Shown: positions 7,968 through 15,907 of the stretch, piece after piece
How the letters are laid out: each line of letters starts with the position of its first letter
Position numbering within the stretch: position 1 is the first letter of the stretch
The notes under the pieces: generated by a model
What the model was told of the DNA's origin: nothing
Databases searched by the model: none
Seen by the model: the letters and a program-made list of their open reading frames with translations, nothing else
Source: an uncultured Shimia sp.
Lineage (GTDB): Bacteria > Pseudomonadota > Alphaproteobacteria > Rhodobacterales > Rhodobacteraceae
Assembly (NCBI GenBank): GCA_937897325.1
Contig: CALCOY010000045.1
Location: 1 to 38,877 of the forward strand
Length of the DNA stretch: 38,877 bases
Direction: 5' to 3'
Program-made: the position numbers and the translations under genes

Positions 7968-8725
7968 CCCACGGCCTCCGCCATACTCCCGAAATGCGCA
8001 TCCTCGCCGGTTTCAAGCCAGGTCTTGAGACCGGCGGCCCAGCGTTCCCAGCCATCCGCCACCCCTTCGCCTGGAATGACGGGGAATGTTAGCTCGTAAT
8101 GCTCGATCGTCAGCTTGCAATAGCCGCCTTCCGGTTCGATCCTATAGATGACCCGCGATGGCGCGCCACCACCTTCCCAATGCGGCTCGAACGTGCATTC
8201 CATCATGCTTTTGGGTTCGGTTTTCAGCAGAACGGACGACATCAACCGGTCGCCATTGGGCAGATACATCACCACGGTGTCACCCTCGCGTGTCGCTTTG
8301 CTGGCCATAAAATGGTATCGGGCGATGTGCGTTTCATCGGCCAGCGCATCCCACAATTGGTCTTGGGTCGTGCGGATGAAGGTCTGCATCATGAAATCGG
8401 GTTTCGACATGTCTTGGTCTCCTTCGAGGTCGGTTTTGAGGATGAGGACAGCCCGTGCCGCCGGTTTCACGAGCAATGGTTCAACCCAACGGTCGATGGC
8501 CTGCTGAAGTGGCACGGCGTTGAGGTAGTGATGTTTGAAGCGCCCAGACTTCTTGGTGAGTATAAGGCCAGCCTCTTCCAGAACGGCGAGGTGCTTCATC
8601 ACTCCGAAGCGGGTCATGTCCAGTTGGCTCTGGAGGTCTTGCAGCGTTTGCCCGTCCTTCTGTCGCAAGCTGTCTAGAAGTGTTCGGCGCGCAGGGTCTG
8701 CGAGGGCTTTGAATACGGTGTCCAT
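7964..8725 (-). CDS. ArsR-type HTH fused to SRPBCC (AHSA1) domain
   Basis: A 253-residue two-domain protein. Residues 1-95 are an ArsR winged helix (MDTVFKALADPARRTLLDSL, then MTRFGVMKHLAVLEEAGLI and SGRFKHHYLN). Residues 106-253 are an SRPBCC/AHSA1 ligand-binding fold starting MSKPDFMMQTFIR. No metal-binding Cys cluster is seen in the HTH domain, so sensing is more likely through the hydrophobic SRPBCC pocket. ATG 8725 fits the start of ArsR proteins better than ATG/GTG codons further upstream. An internal AAGGAG (8419-8424) sits 8 bases before the in-frame ATG of residue 106, so a free SRPBCC protein could also be made. It is coupled to the MAPEG gene and divergent from the creatininase operon. 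Confidence 0.9.
   Translation of the reverse strand: MDTVFKALADPARRTLLDSLRQKDGQTLQDLQSQLDMTRFGVMKHLAVLEEAGLILTKKSGRFKHHYLNAVPLQQAIDRWVEPLLVKPAARAVLILKTDLEGDQDMSKPDFMMQTFIRTTQDQLWDALADETHIARYHFMASKATREGDTVVMYLPNGDRLMSSVLLKTEPKSMMECTFEPHWEGGGAPSRVIYRIEPEGGYCKLTIEHYELTFPVIPGEGVADGWERWAAGLKTWLETGEDAHFGSMAEAVG
8408..8424 (-). promoter_or_regulatory. Internal ribosome binding site at the domain junction
   Basis: On the minus strand AAGGAG is followed by 8 bases and an in-frame ATG (8408-8410), exactly at the ArsR/SRPBCC boundary. It is a better site than the one at the gene's own start. It looks like the relic, or the working start, of a once separate SRPBCC gene. Confidence 0.5.
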
Positions 8726-8742
8726 AGTGCTCTTATATGTGA

Positions 8743-8774
8743 TTAAGTAGTCACGTGACAATATAGTAACTTAA
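8743..8774. promoter_or_regulatory. Candidate operator between arsR-SRPBCC and creatininase operon
   Basis: A perfect 10-bp palindrome GTCACGTGAC (8750-8759) is flanked by the inverted hexamers TTAAGT (8743-8748) and ACTTAA (8769-8774). The block starts 18 bases upstream of the ArsR-type start codon and 61 bases upstream of the creatininase ATG, the expected place for an autoregulatory operator that could also act on the divergent operon. Confidence 0.5.
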
Positions 8775-8834
8775 AAATCGTCATTGCCGTCCCCAGACCC
8801 GCGTGCAAAACCTTGCGCCGACAGGAGTTTTGCA

Positions 8835-9659
8835 ATGACAGAAGTTGAATGGGGGCGTCTTCCGGCGCAGGCTTTGCGGGCTTTGGCCGATGACAATGCA
8901 GTGGTGATCCTGCCAATTGCTTCGATTGAACAGCACGGCCCGCACTTGCCGGTCATGACCGATACGCGCCTGGGTTCTGAGATTGCCGTTCGCGCGGCCC
9001 GCAAGGCGTTTGATCGGCGCAAGGCCGTCGTGACACCGGTTGTCTGGTCGGGGCTAAGCGAACATCACATGGCCTTTGGGGGAACGCTGACTGTCAGCCA
9101 TGCGACGTTCCGCGCGATCATTGCCGATTTGATTGCCGCGCTGACCCGCCAGGGTTTTCGCGATGTACTGATTTCCAACAGCCATGGCGGCAACATGCTG
9201 GCCATGCAGAACATTCTGGATGAACTGGCCCTCGAGAGCGACGCGACACTGGTCGGCACGACCTACGTAACGGAAGCGGGAAGTACTTACTGTGATGTCC
9301 TCGACGATCAGGATGGCATCATGCATGCATGCGAAGGCGAAACCTCCATGATGATGGTATGTGAACCAGAACTCGTGGATAGAAGGGACCTTGGCGCGCT
9401 CAACACGGCGGTGTCGGCCGCGCCGTCCTTTCTCAAGGCCGGTCAGGCATCTTACCGGTGGCGGCCTTTGACCCATGTGACGGGGAACGGCGTCATCGGT
9501 TTTCCCGAAAAGGCCAACGAAGAAAAGGGGGAGGCACTTCTGGAACGCGGGGCCATGGCGATCGCCGATCTTATCGCGGATCCTCAAACCTGGGCACAGC
9601 CGCTGGATCAACGCGGGGCGGGAACGCATGGCATTCCGTTCCGAAAGGATAGCATCTGA
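8835..9659 (+). CDS. Creatininase-family metal-dependent amidohydrolase
   Basis: A 274-residue protein of the creatininase/FAPy-deformylase-like fold. Metal ligands are visible as Glu32 and His34 in ASIEQHGPHLP, Asp43 in VMTDTRLG and His117 in SNSHGGN. The later HACEGETSMMM block carries the conserved Glu residues. Members hydrolyse cyclic or linear amides (creatinine, formamides); the substrate here is unknown. ATG 8835 has AGGAG 7 bases upstream; an in-frame ATG at 8784 has no site. The stop overlaps the next ATG by one base (TGATG), making this the first gene of a three-gene operon with an alpha/beta hydrolase and a histidine phosphatase. Confidence 0.9.
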   Translation: MTEVEWGRLPAQALRALADDNAVVILPIASIEQHGPHLPVMTDTRLGSEIAVRAARKAFDRRKAVVTPVVWSGLSEHHMAFGGTLTVSHATFRAIIADLIAALTRQGFRDVLISNSHGGNMLAMQNILDELALESDATLVGTTYVTEAGSTYCDVLDDQDGIMHACEGETSMMMVCEPELVDRRDLGALNTAVSAAPSFLKAGQASYRWRPLTHVTGNGVIGFPEKANEEKGEALLERGAMAIADLIADPQTWAQPLDQRGAGTHGIPFRKDSI

Positions 9660-10399
9660 TGGCTTCGTCCTTTGAAAGCCCCCAGGGTCGCAGGCTTGCC
9701 TACCACCGGACCGAAGGACGGGCGCCCTGGATCGTCTTTTTGGGCGGTTTGAAATCTGACATGGAAGGCACCAAGGCCATCCATCTTGAGGCTTGGGCGA
9801 AGGCGCGTGGACAGGCTTATCTTCGGTTCGATTATTCCGGACACGGTGAAAGCTCTGGCCGGTTTGAGGAAGGATCCATCGGGGATTGGGCGCAAGACAC
9901 AAATGCGGCGATAAATGCCCTCACTGATGACAAGGTGGTCTTGGTGGGATCTTCCATGGGCGGATGGCAGACGCTGCTTTTTGGCCGCGCCTTTCCGGAA
10001 CGTATGGCGGGGATGGTGACCATTGCGGCCGCACCGGATTTTACCGAGGATGGGTACTGGGCCTCTTTCACCGATGCGCAAAAGGAGGCGTTATCGCGTG
10101 ATGGCCAGATCGCGCTGCCGTCTGACTATGTAGAGCCCTACATCATCACCGAGCGACTTATCAAAGACGGCCGTAACCATCTTGTTCTACGCGACCCGCT
10201 GAACCTGCCGTATCCGGTGCGATGCCTTCAGGGCACTGCAGACACGGCGGTGAGTACGGAAACGGCTTTGCGCTTGCTGGATCATGCAACCTGTGAAGAC
10301 ATGCAGCTGACTCTGGTCAAGGATGCAGATCATCGCTTTTCGGACGATCGGTGTCTCGCGCTGATCGAAGATGCGATAGATGAGGTAATGCGTGGCTGA
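9659..10399 (+). CDS. Alpha/beta hydrolase (serine esterase/thioesterase type)
   Basis: A 246-residue alpha/beta hydrolase. The oxyanion loop is FLGGLKSDM, the nucleophile is Ser99 in VGSSMGGW, the acid is Asp in QGTADTAVS and the base is His225 in KDADHRFS. FDYSGHGESSG is the usual segment before the nucleophile. It resembles the ABHD10/palmitoyl-thioesterase-like group widespread in Alphaproteobacteria, so ester or thioester hydrolysis is likely. It overlaps the creatininase gene at its start and the histidine-phosphatase gene by 8 bases at its end, so all three are one transcript. The link between the three activities is not obvious. Confidence 0.9.
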   Translation: MASSFESPQGRRLAYHRTEGRAPWIVFLGGLKSDMEGTKAIHLEAWAKARGQAYLRFDYSGHGESSGRFEEGSIGDWAQDTNAAINALTDDKVVLVGSSMGGWQTLLFGRAFPERMAGMVTIAAAPDFTEDGYWASFTDAQKEALSRDGQIALPSDYVEPYIITERLIKDGRNHLVLRDPLNLPYPVRCLQGTADTAVSTETALRLLDHATCEDMQLTLVKDADHRFSDDRCLALIEDAIDEVMRG

Positions 10400-10982
10400 T
10401 CGCAAGCTTTTCTTCATTACCCATGCGGAAGTCGAGATTGATCCGAACGTCGAGGTGACGGATTGGCCGCTGTCGACAAGAGGGCAGGCGCGTCACGCGC
10501 TATTCTCTCAACGCGCCGAGATGAGCACCGTGCGGACGATCTACTCCAGCGCCGAACGGAAGGCGCGCGACGGGGCAGAGATCTTGGCCGCTACGCTGAA
10601 TCTCAGCACGCATGTTGAAGAAAAGCTGCACGAAAACGATCGTTCAGCCACAGGCTATCTCCCAAGGGAAGAGTTCGAGAGTGTCGCCGATGCATTCTTC
10701 GAACGGGCCGAGGAGAGTGTGCGCGGTTGGGAGCGTGCAGTCGACGCGCAAATCCGTATAGTCGAGGCGTGTCAACGCATCGCCGCGGATCACCAGGTCG
10801 GCGATATTGCCATCGTGGCGCATGGCGGCGTCGGGGCTTTGCTGCTCAGCCATCTAAAAGGCATTCCGATTTCGCGCGCATATGATCAGCCTGGCCATGG
10901 TGGCGGAAACTACTTGGTGGTCAAATTGCCAAAATGGACGCTCGAACGCGAATGGCGTGATATTGCTCCGATGTCGGTGTGA
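10392..10982 (+). CDS. Histidine phosphatase superfamily protein with altered RHG motif
   Basis: A 196-residue protein with the histidine-phosphatase (phosphoglycerate-mutase-like) fold. The N-terminal strand reads KLFFITHAEVEIDP, so the usual Arg-His-Gly is Thr10-His11-Ala12: the phospho-accepting His is kept but the phosphate-binding Arg is lost. Other landmarks are WPLSTRGQAR, IYSSAERKARDGAE and the second catalytic His in IAIVAHGGVGALLL. Loss of the RHG Arg occurs in relatives and may mean weak or altered activity. It starts with GTG inside the end of the preceding hydrolase gene and is last in the operon. Confidence 0.85.
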   Translation: MADRKLFFITHAEVEIDPNVEVTDWPLSTRGQARHALFSQRAEMSTVRTIYSSAERKARDGAEILAATLNLSTHVEEKLHENDRSATGYLPREEFESVADAFFERAEESVRGWERAVDAQIRIVEACQRIAADHQVGDIAIVAHGGVGALLLSHLKGIPISRAYDQPGHGGGNYLVVKLPKWTLEREWRDIAPMSV

Positions 10983-11094
10983 GAATGGGGCTAGCGCGTG
11001 TCGCCGATCTTAAGACATCATATGCAAAAGCTTCGTCTTGGTCGCCGCTTGGCATGATGCGAGATTGGAGTATATCCTGGCTTTTCGACGAGGG

Positions 11095-11742
11095 ATGGAT
11101 GACCAAACGATGCGACGTCCTGCCAGCATGTGGAGCCTTGAGACGCTGGGGCGCGTTCGCCTGTCTCGGCACTTTTACATGCGGGATTTCCTTTATTCGG
11201 AGATCGGGAATTTTCATCAGGTTCGGAACTTGCCGCGTGATCCGGATCTCGCGATCCGAAACGGGCGGCGTCTTTGCCTAGATCTGCTTGACCCGCTTGA
11301 GGAAACCTTTGGCCGTCTGGCGATCAGGTCGGGATACCGATCGCCGGAACTCAACGCGTATGGCAACGAGAACCGTCTGAATTGCGCGCGCAACGACAAT
11401 CCCCTTGAATGCCACATCTGGGATTGGGCTGATGGACAGGCTGCCATCGCAGGCACGTCACTTGCCATACCTTGGTTTGCCGATCAATACGAACGGGGGC
11501 GCGACTGGCGCGATCTGGCGTGGTGGATCCATGACCATCTGCCCTATTCGGGCCTGTGGTTCTTTCCGAAGCTTTGTGCATTCAACCTCGATTGGCGGGC
11601 GAAGCCCCTCCGCACCATTTCCAGCTACATCGCGCCGCGCGGCATGCTTTTGCGGGCTGGCGACGACCCGTGCGAGGGTCTGGCAACGCGTCGTAGGCGC
11701 TATGCCGATTTCCCGCCCTTTCGCGGGATTGCATATCCCTGA
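11095..11742 (+). CDS. M15-like D,D-peptidase-type protein
   Basis: About 215 residues. The block LSRHFYMRDFLYSEIGNFH followed by ETFGRLAIRSGYRSPELN matches the N-terminal part of the peptidase M15A/D-Ala-D-Ala carboxypeptidase-like group (Arg and Ser of the RSGYRS turn). The C-terminal half has DWADG, WWIHDHLPYSGLWFFPK and FNLDWR, where an Asp and a His could bind zinc. The exact HxH metal motif of true M15 enzymes is not clear. The start is uncertain: ATG 11095 or 11110 is possible, and a TTG at 11038 is in frame. No signal peptide is seen. It lies 112 bases after the histidine phosphatase gene on the same strand. Confidence 0.65.
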   Translation: MDDQTMRRPASMWSLETLGRVRLSRHFYMRDFLYSEIGNFHQVRNLPRDPDLAIRNGRRLCLDLLDPLEETFGRLAIRSGYRSPELNAYGNENRLNCARNDNPLECHIWDWADGQAAIAGTSLAIPWFADQYERGRDWRDLAWWIHDHLPYSGLWFFPKLCAFNLDWRAKPLRTISSYIAPRGMLLRAGDDPCEGLATRRRRYADFPPFRGIAYP

Positions 11743-11900
11743 CGGCGTAGGTTTGCGCATCCACAACCAGCGCTTGCCAAAGAGACCAAACCCGTTCGAT
11801 ACTCCAATTCAGAGCAAATGGCGGTGTGCCTAAAGCACGTCGCAGACGACAAAGCCGGAAAACCGGTTGTCGATTGAGGCAGGACAAGAGGGCAGAGCAA

Positions 11901-12662
11901 ATGCCGGAACCATTGGTGTTTCTACCAGGAATGATGAGCGATGCGCGGCTTTTTGGGCCGCAGATCGGGGCTCTGTCCTCGGAAACAGCGATCATGGCCG
12001 CACCGATCACACGGGGCGAGCGGATCGAGGAGATTGCCTCTTCACTGCTGGATGTGCTTCCAGCCCGCTTTGCGCTCGCCGGGGCCTGCATGGGCGGCGC
12101 TGTCGCGATGGAGATCGTGCGACGAGCTCCTGATCGGGTGACGCGTCTGGCCTTGATTTCGACCAACGCGCTGGCGGACACGCCGCAAGAAGCCGCCGCT
12201 CGCGAACCGCAAATCGTGCGGGTCAGGGCAGGGCGTCTGGCCGAGGTTATGGACGAAGCGCTGCCGCCCGATGCCCTGGCGCCAGGACCTGCGCAGCGTC
12301 ACGTGCGCGAACTGAAGCGCGAGATGGCGGTGTCCCTCGGGCCGGAAACATTTGTAAGGCAGTCACGAGCGCTTCAACGTCGGCGTGATCAGCAGCGCAT
12401 GCTCAGCCAAAGCCGCATGCCGATCCTCGTGATGTGCGGTGTCCATGACCCGATCCGGCCCGTCAAACGACAGCGTGTCATGGCTGAACTCATCCCGGAC
12501 GCAGAACTCTGCGTGTTGGATAAGTCAGGCCATGTCCCGACGCTGGAACAACCCGAAGCCGCAACAAAAGCCCTGCGCGGCTGGATGCAGCGACCGCTGA
12601 TGCTTCACGCTGACTTTTGCTCCAACGAAAAGGAAGGACGTTCCGCCACGGTCAGACCGTAG
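11901..12662 (+). CDS. Alpha/beta hydrolase with Cys in the nucleophile position
   Basis: A 253-residue alpha/beta hydrolase. The oxyanion region is VFLPGMMSDARLFG. The nucleophile elbow reads LAGACMGGAVAME, with Cys63 where most relatives have Ser, as in dienelactone hydrolase. The acid is probably Asp in CGVHDPIRP and the base His211 in DKSGHVPTLEQP, so the triad would be Cys-Asp-His. ATG 11901 is preferred over an upstream in-frame ATG at 11826 because the family begins here and a GAGGG lies just upstream. The last 30 or so residues (after RGWMQRPLML) look unlike family ends and may be random extension into the following gene-free stretch. Confidence 0.85.
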   Translation: MPEPLVFLPGMMSDARLFGPQIGALSSETAIMAAPITRGERIEEIASSLLDVLPARFALAGACMGGAVAMEIVRRAPDRVTRLALISTNALADTPQEAAAREPQIVRVRAGRLAEVMDEALPPDALAPGPAQRHVRELKREMAVSLGPETFVRQSRALQRRRDQQRMLSQSRMPILVMCGVHDPIRPVKRQRVMAELIPDAELCVLDKSGHVPTLEQPEAATKALRGWMQRPLMLHADFCSNEKEGRSATVRP

Positions 12663-13108
12663 ACCTTGCGGTTAGGCCTACCGCTTTCGGTGTCGAAAAA
12701 CAGGGTTTGTTTCCACCGCCTGCTGACAAGCGCGACGATCGCGCCGCGGACCAATCCGATGATGAAGTGCGATGGGTGTTCGTGTTTCTGCCTGCAACTC
12801 GGCTGGTGCACAAAGACGCATGCGTGGATCGGTCGAAGCGTCTCGGCATCATCGAGACGCCGGGTGCGGATACGGGCAATCTGGCAAACGCCTGGACCTC
12901 GACCTGACCTACCCCCAACAAGGCCACGACCCGCGTGTCGACCAGCAGGCCGGATACATATGAGCGACTTCGGAGACCATGCCAGAAATCAATTGCAAAC
13001 AGCAGCCGATACATACATTCGGGCCGTGAGTGGCCTCACAGACTTAAGGATCCAGTTTCCCAATCTTTGCAAAGGATCGGGCTTTCGATACGAACTTGCA
13101 CTTTGCTG
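12663..13108. other. Gene-free stretch, no supported feature
   Basis: Several overlapping reading frames on both strands cross this 446-base interval, but none begins with a convincing ribosome site, none resembles a family I know, and their residue compositions (rich in Arg, Ser, Cys, Trp) look like shadows. It may hold the remains of a lost gene between the hydrolase and the enolase-superfamily gene. Confidence 0.4.
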
Positions 13109-14215
13109 TTATCTCATCACTGCGCTTGACCAGTGCTTTGCATTATTGAGCCAGTCCGGATTTATCTCGGCACCCCAGCCAGGCGCATCCGTGACCGTTG
13201 CGTGACCATCGTCAATGTCAAACGGTGAGTTTGTGAACAAACCATATTGCCAAGGATAGTAGTCCTCCCGCTCAATAGAAAACTCGAGGTATTTTCCGGC
13301 GTTGGGAATGGCCCTCAGAAGATGCATTGTGAACAATGTAACCATTGAGAGATTGGCACAATGTGGTGTGCATGCAATCCCCGCTCTATAAGCCATCTCG
13401 GCGACGCGAAGTGTTCGGGTCAACCCGCCCAGATAGCAAATGTCAGGTTGGACGATGTTTACAACCCCCCAATCAATCATTTGCCTCCAGTTTTGAAGCT
13501 CGCAATCCTGTTCACCACCCGTGACGTCTATTTCCAACGCATCAGTCACCTGTTTGGTTTGCTCATACTCCCAGTAGGGGCAAGGCTCTTCGTAGTGACT
13601 TATGCCATTGTCCTGCAGCATCTTGCCGACCTCAATGGCGCGCTTCGGCTCGAACCCGGAGTTGGCATCAACAAGAAGACTAACGTCGTCATTCATAGCG
13701 CGCCGCATGGTCGGAACTATCTCCTCCGTACGCCCTGGCCATTCATCTACATTGCGACCGCATTCTGCACCGATGCGAAACTTGAACGCATCGAACCCAT
13801 GCGTATCGTGAAGCCTGCTGAGTCGATCCGCCTCTTCCCGCGGTGTGATATCGCGTTTCATGGAAGACCCGTAGGCACGCACCCGGCCAGGCGATCCACC
13901 GATCAACTCGCAGACCGGTTTGCTCTCCAGCTTGCCACGCAGATCCCAAAGTGCAGTATCGAGCCCACCGATGGCCCGCCTAAGGTAGGAACCTGGAAAC
14001 TTGTGCTCTTTCTCCACGATAGAATCGACAAGCGCATCAATTTCCAGCGCATCCTGACCAAGCGCATACGGTGCAACCTGCCGATGCACCACCTGTGCGG
14101 TGATGTCGGCATTATAGGGTGCAACCTGGCCCCAACCTTGATGGCCATCATCCGTCGTCACAAGAACAAAACAGACGAACTCTGTGGCGAATGTTTCAAT
14201 CTGGGAAATTTTCAT
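13109..14215 (-). CDS. Mandelate racemase/muconate-lactonizing-type enzyme (enolase superfamily)
   Basis: A 368-residue enolase-superfamily enzyme. Expected active-site residues: Lys145 and Arg147 (FKFRIG, a K-x-R in place of the K-x-K of mandelate racemase), metal ligands Asp183 (LVDANSGF), Glu209 (HYEEPCPYW) and Glu235 (TGGEQDCEL), then Asp258 ([10 protein letters not shown]) and His285 (CTPHCAN) forming the second general-acid/base pair. This fits a mandelate-racemase-subgroup acid-sugar dehydratase or racemase. The exact substrate is open. ATG 14215 is chosen over GTG 14227. It is divergent from mocR, sharing an 85-base regulatory gap, and is likely the last step of the catabolic island to its right. 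Confidence 0.9.
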   Translation of the reverse strand: MKISQIETFATEFVCFVLVTTDDGHQGWGQVAPYNADITAQVVHRQVAPYALGQDALEIDALVDSIVEKEHKFPGSYLRRAIGGLDTALWDLRGKLESKPVCELIGGSPGRVRAYGSSMKRDITPREEADRLSRLHDTHGFDAFKFRIGAECGRNVDEWPGRTEEIVPTMRRAMNDDVSLLVDANSGFEPKRAIEVGKMLQDNGISHYEEPCPYWEYEQTKQVTDALEIDVTGGEQDCELQNWRQMIDWGVVNIVQPDICYLGGLTRTLRVAEMAYRAGIACTPHCANLSMVTLFTMHLLRAIPNAGKYLEFSIEREDYYPWQYGLFTNSPFDIDDGHATVTDAPGWGAEINPDWLNNAKHWSSAVMR

Positions 14216-14253
14216 TGGCACTTTCACTCTGATCGGCTTTCATCTAGCGGGTA

Positions 14254-14301
14254 AATTGGTCTTAGCCTAAGATCCAATCTGACATTTCATTCAGACCAAT
14301 T
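14254..14301. promoter_or_regulatory. Inverted and direct ATTGG/CCAAT half-sites in the MR-mocR gap
   Basis: AATTGGTCT (14254-14262) and AGACCAATT (14293-14301) form a perfect 9-bp inverted repeat. Between them GATCCAATCT (14271-14280) repeats the second arm in the same orientation about 22 bases earlier. Direct repeats two helical turns apart plus an inverted copy are what MocR/GabR dimers bind. The block spans the region where both divergent promoters must lie. Confidence 0.55.
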
Positions 14302-14311
14302 GAGATGCGAA

Positions 14312-15814
14312 ATGAAACGGAAAGCTGGCGCCATCCTGTCCTCTATTCGGATTGATCGCTCGGGCAATCAAAGGATCGGCATGCAGCTCTACATGGCGCT
14401 GCGTGATTTGATCCTATCTGGTGGCCTTGCCGACGCAGACCGTTTGCCCGCCAGTCGGACGCTCGCGACCGAGTTGGCGATATCGCGAACCACAGTGATC
14501 GACGCGCTTGACCGTCTGGTCTCAGAAGGCTTGTTGGAATCTCGCGTGGGCGCAGGGACATTTGTGAGCCATGCAGTTCGGGAGAAGACCCAAACCCAGG
14601 ACCTGAACAAGGTATCGGTTACGCCGAGCCATATTCGCCTATCGGACACGGCGGCGGATGCAGCGGCACGGTTTGCCCATCGTGACCGACTTCCCCATCA
14701 ATCCTCCGCCTTCGTGACAGCGCTTCCAGCATTTGACAAATTTCCGATGGCACAATGGGCGCGTTTGTCGGCTCGGCACTGGCGGACGGAAAGAGATGCT
14801 CTGATGGGGTATGGAGACCCGTTCGGACTTCCCGCGTTGCGATCTGCAATAGCGGCGCACTTGAATACCAGCCGAGGCATTCATTGCGATCCCGATCAGA
14901 TCTTCATAGTTGGAGGTGCGCAGCACGCGTTTTCGCTAATTGCGCGCCTTTTGGTGAACCAAGGTGAGAAGATCTGGTTTGAAAATCCTGGCGCAATTGG
15001 CGCGCGGAACGCGTTCACAGGTGCGGGGGCTGATCTTGTGCCAATCGATATTGATGATGATGGTATGGTCGTGGCCGATGGTGTGAATAAAGCGCCAGAC
15101 TTTCGCTTGGCTTTCGCTACCCCCTCGCATCAACAACCGCTGGGCAAGATCATGAGCCTGCCGCGCCGGCTCGAGTTGCTCGAAGCAGCAAGCGACGCAA
15201 ACGCATATGTGATCGAGGATGATTATGACGGTGACTTCTATTTCGGAAGCCAGCCCCTGCCGACACTCAAGAGCATCGACACACACCAACGCGTAATCTA
15301 TGTGGGCACGTTCTCAAAGACACTGTTCCCTTCTTTAAGGCTCGGGTTTCTTCTGGCCCCTCCTGCGCTTGTCGATCCGCTCAAGACCCTTGCACACTCA
15401 TCGCTGAGCGGCACGCCAACTTGGCCTCAGGCCGTTGTCGCGGATTTTATAAATGAAGGCCTTTTTGCCACCCACATTCGTTCAATGCGCACGCTTTACC
15501 GCGAACGGCACGACGCTCTTCACCGTCACGCTGAAGCGATTGCGCCCTACCTTGAAGTGCAAAGGGCCTCGGCCGGATTTCACACGGTCGGTTTCTTAAA
15601 GAAGCCCTTTGACTTTCGGCGGTTTGTTGACCTTGCAAGCGCTGCAGGCGTGGTTCTTTCGGACATTGAGAAATACTGCATCGTGCCCGCAAAAACGAAA
15701 GGCGTGGTTTTGGGCTATGGCAGCTGCGACAGACAACAGATTGGTGCTGCGATGAACAAATTGACGCAGGTGTTTGAGGAACACGCCAAGCAAATTGGTT
15801 TGGAAAAATATTGA
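14312..15814 (+). CDS. MocR-type regulator (GntR HTH plus PLP aminotransferase-like domain)
   Basis: A 500-residue MocR/GabR protein. Residues 15-80 are a GntR winged helix (MALRDLILSGGLADADRLPA, SRTLATELAISRTTVIDALD, LLESRVGAGTF). After a linker the type I aminotransferase fold covers about 120-500, with VIEDDYDGDFY (Asp for the PLP ring) and the PLP-binding Lys in VGTFSKTLFPSLRLGF. Such regulators sense an amine, amino acid or PLP itself. ATG 14312 is preferred over the TTG at 14300. It sits between the divergent enolase-superfamily gene and the transporter/oxidase operon, so it most likely controls both, and the inducer is probably an amine. Confidence 0.93.
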   Translation: MKRKAGAILSSIRIDRSGNQRIGMQLYMALRDLILSGGLADADRLPASRTLATELAISRTTVIDALDRLVSEGLLESRVGAGTFVSHAVREKTQTQDLNKVSVTPSHIRLSDTAADAAARFAHRDRLPHQSSAFVTALPAFDKFPMAQWARLSARHWRTERDALMGYGDPFGLPALRSAIAAHLNTSRGIHCDPDQIFIVGGAQHAFSLIARLLVNQGEKIWFENPGAIGARNAFTGAGADLVPIDIDDDGMVVADGVNKAPDFRLAFATPSHQQPLGKIMSLPRRLELLEAASDANAYVIEDDYDGDFYFGSQPLPTLKSIDTHQRVIYVGTFSKTLFPSLRLGFLLAPPALVDPLKTLAHSSLSGTPTWPQAVVADFINEGLFATHIRSMRTLYRERHDALHRHAEAIAPYLEVQRASAGFHTVGFLKKPFDFRRFVDLASAAGVVLSDIEKYCIVPAKTKGVVLGYGSCDRQQIGAAMNKLTQVFEEHAKQIGLEKY

Positions 15815-15840
15815 GAATGGATATGCATTGCAGTCCAATC
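15792..15840 (+). promoter_or_regulatory. Second copy of the AAATTGGT / TCCAATC pair upstream of the ABC operon
   Basis: AAATTGGT (15792-15799, inside the end of mocR) and TCCAATC (15834-15840) repeat the two half-sites of the mocR promoter. Their start-to-start distance is 42 bases here and 20 there, a difference of about two helical turns. This suggests MocR binds upstream of the transporter operon as well. Confidence 0.35.
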
Positions 15841-15907
15841 CAAACATATCGTTTTGTGATAACCCTTCTGATCAATGGAATGGGACAAGAATCAAGGGAG
15901 ACTTGAA

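Noticed and set aside
12605-13014. Overlapping open frames on both strands after the Cys-type hydrolase
   Set aside because: No ribosome site, no motif I recognise, and no single frame looks coding throughout; listed only as a gene-free stretch.
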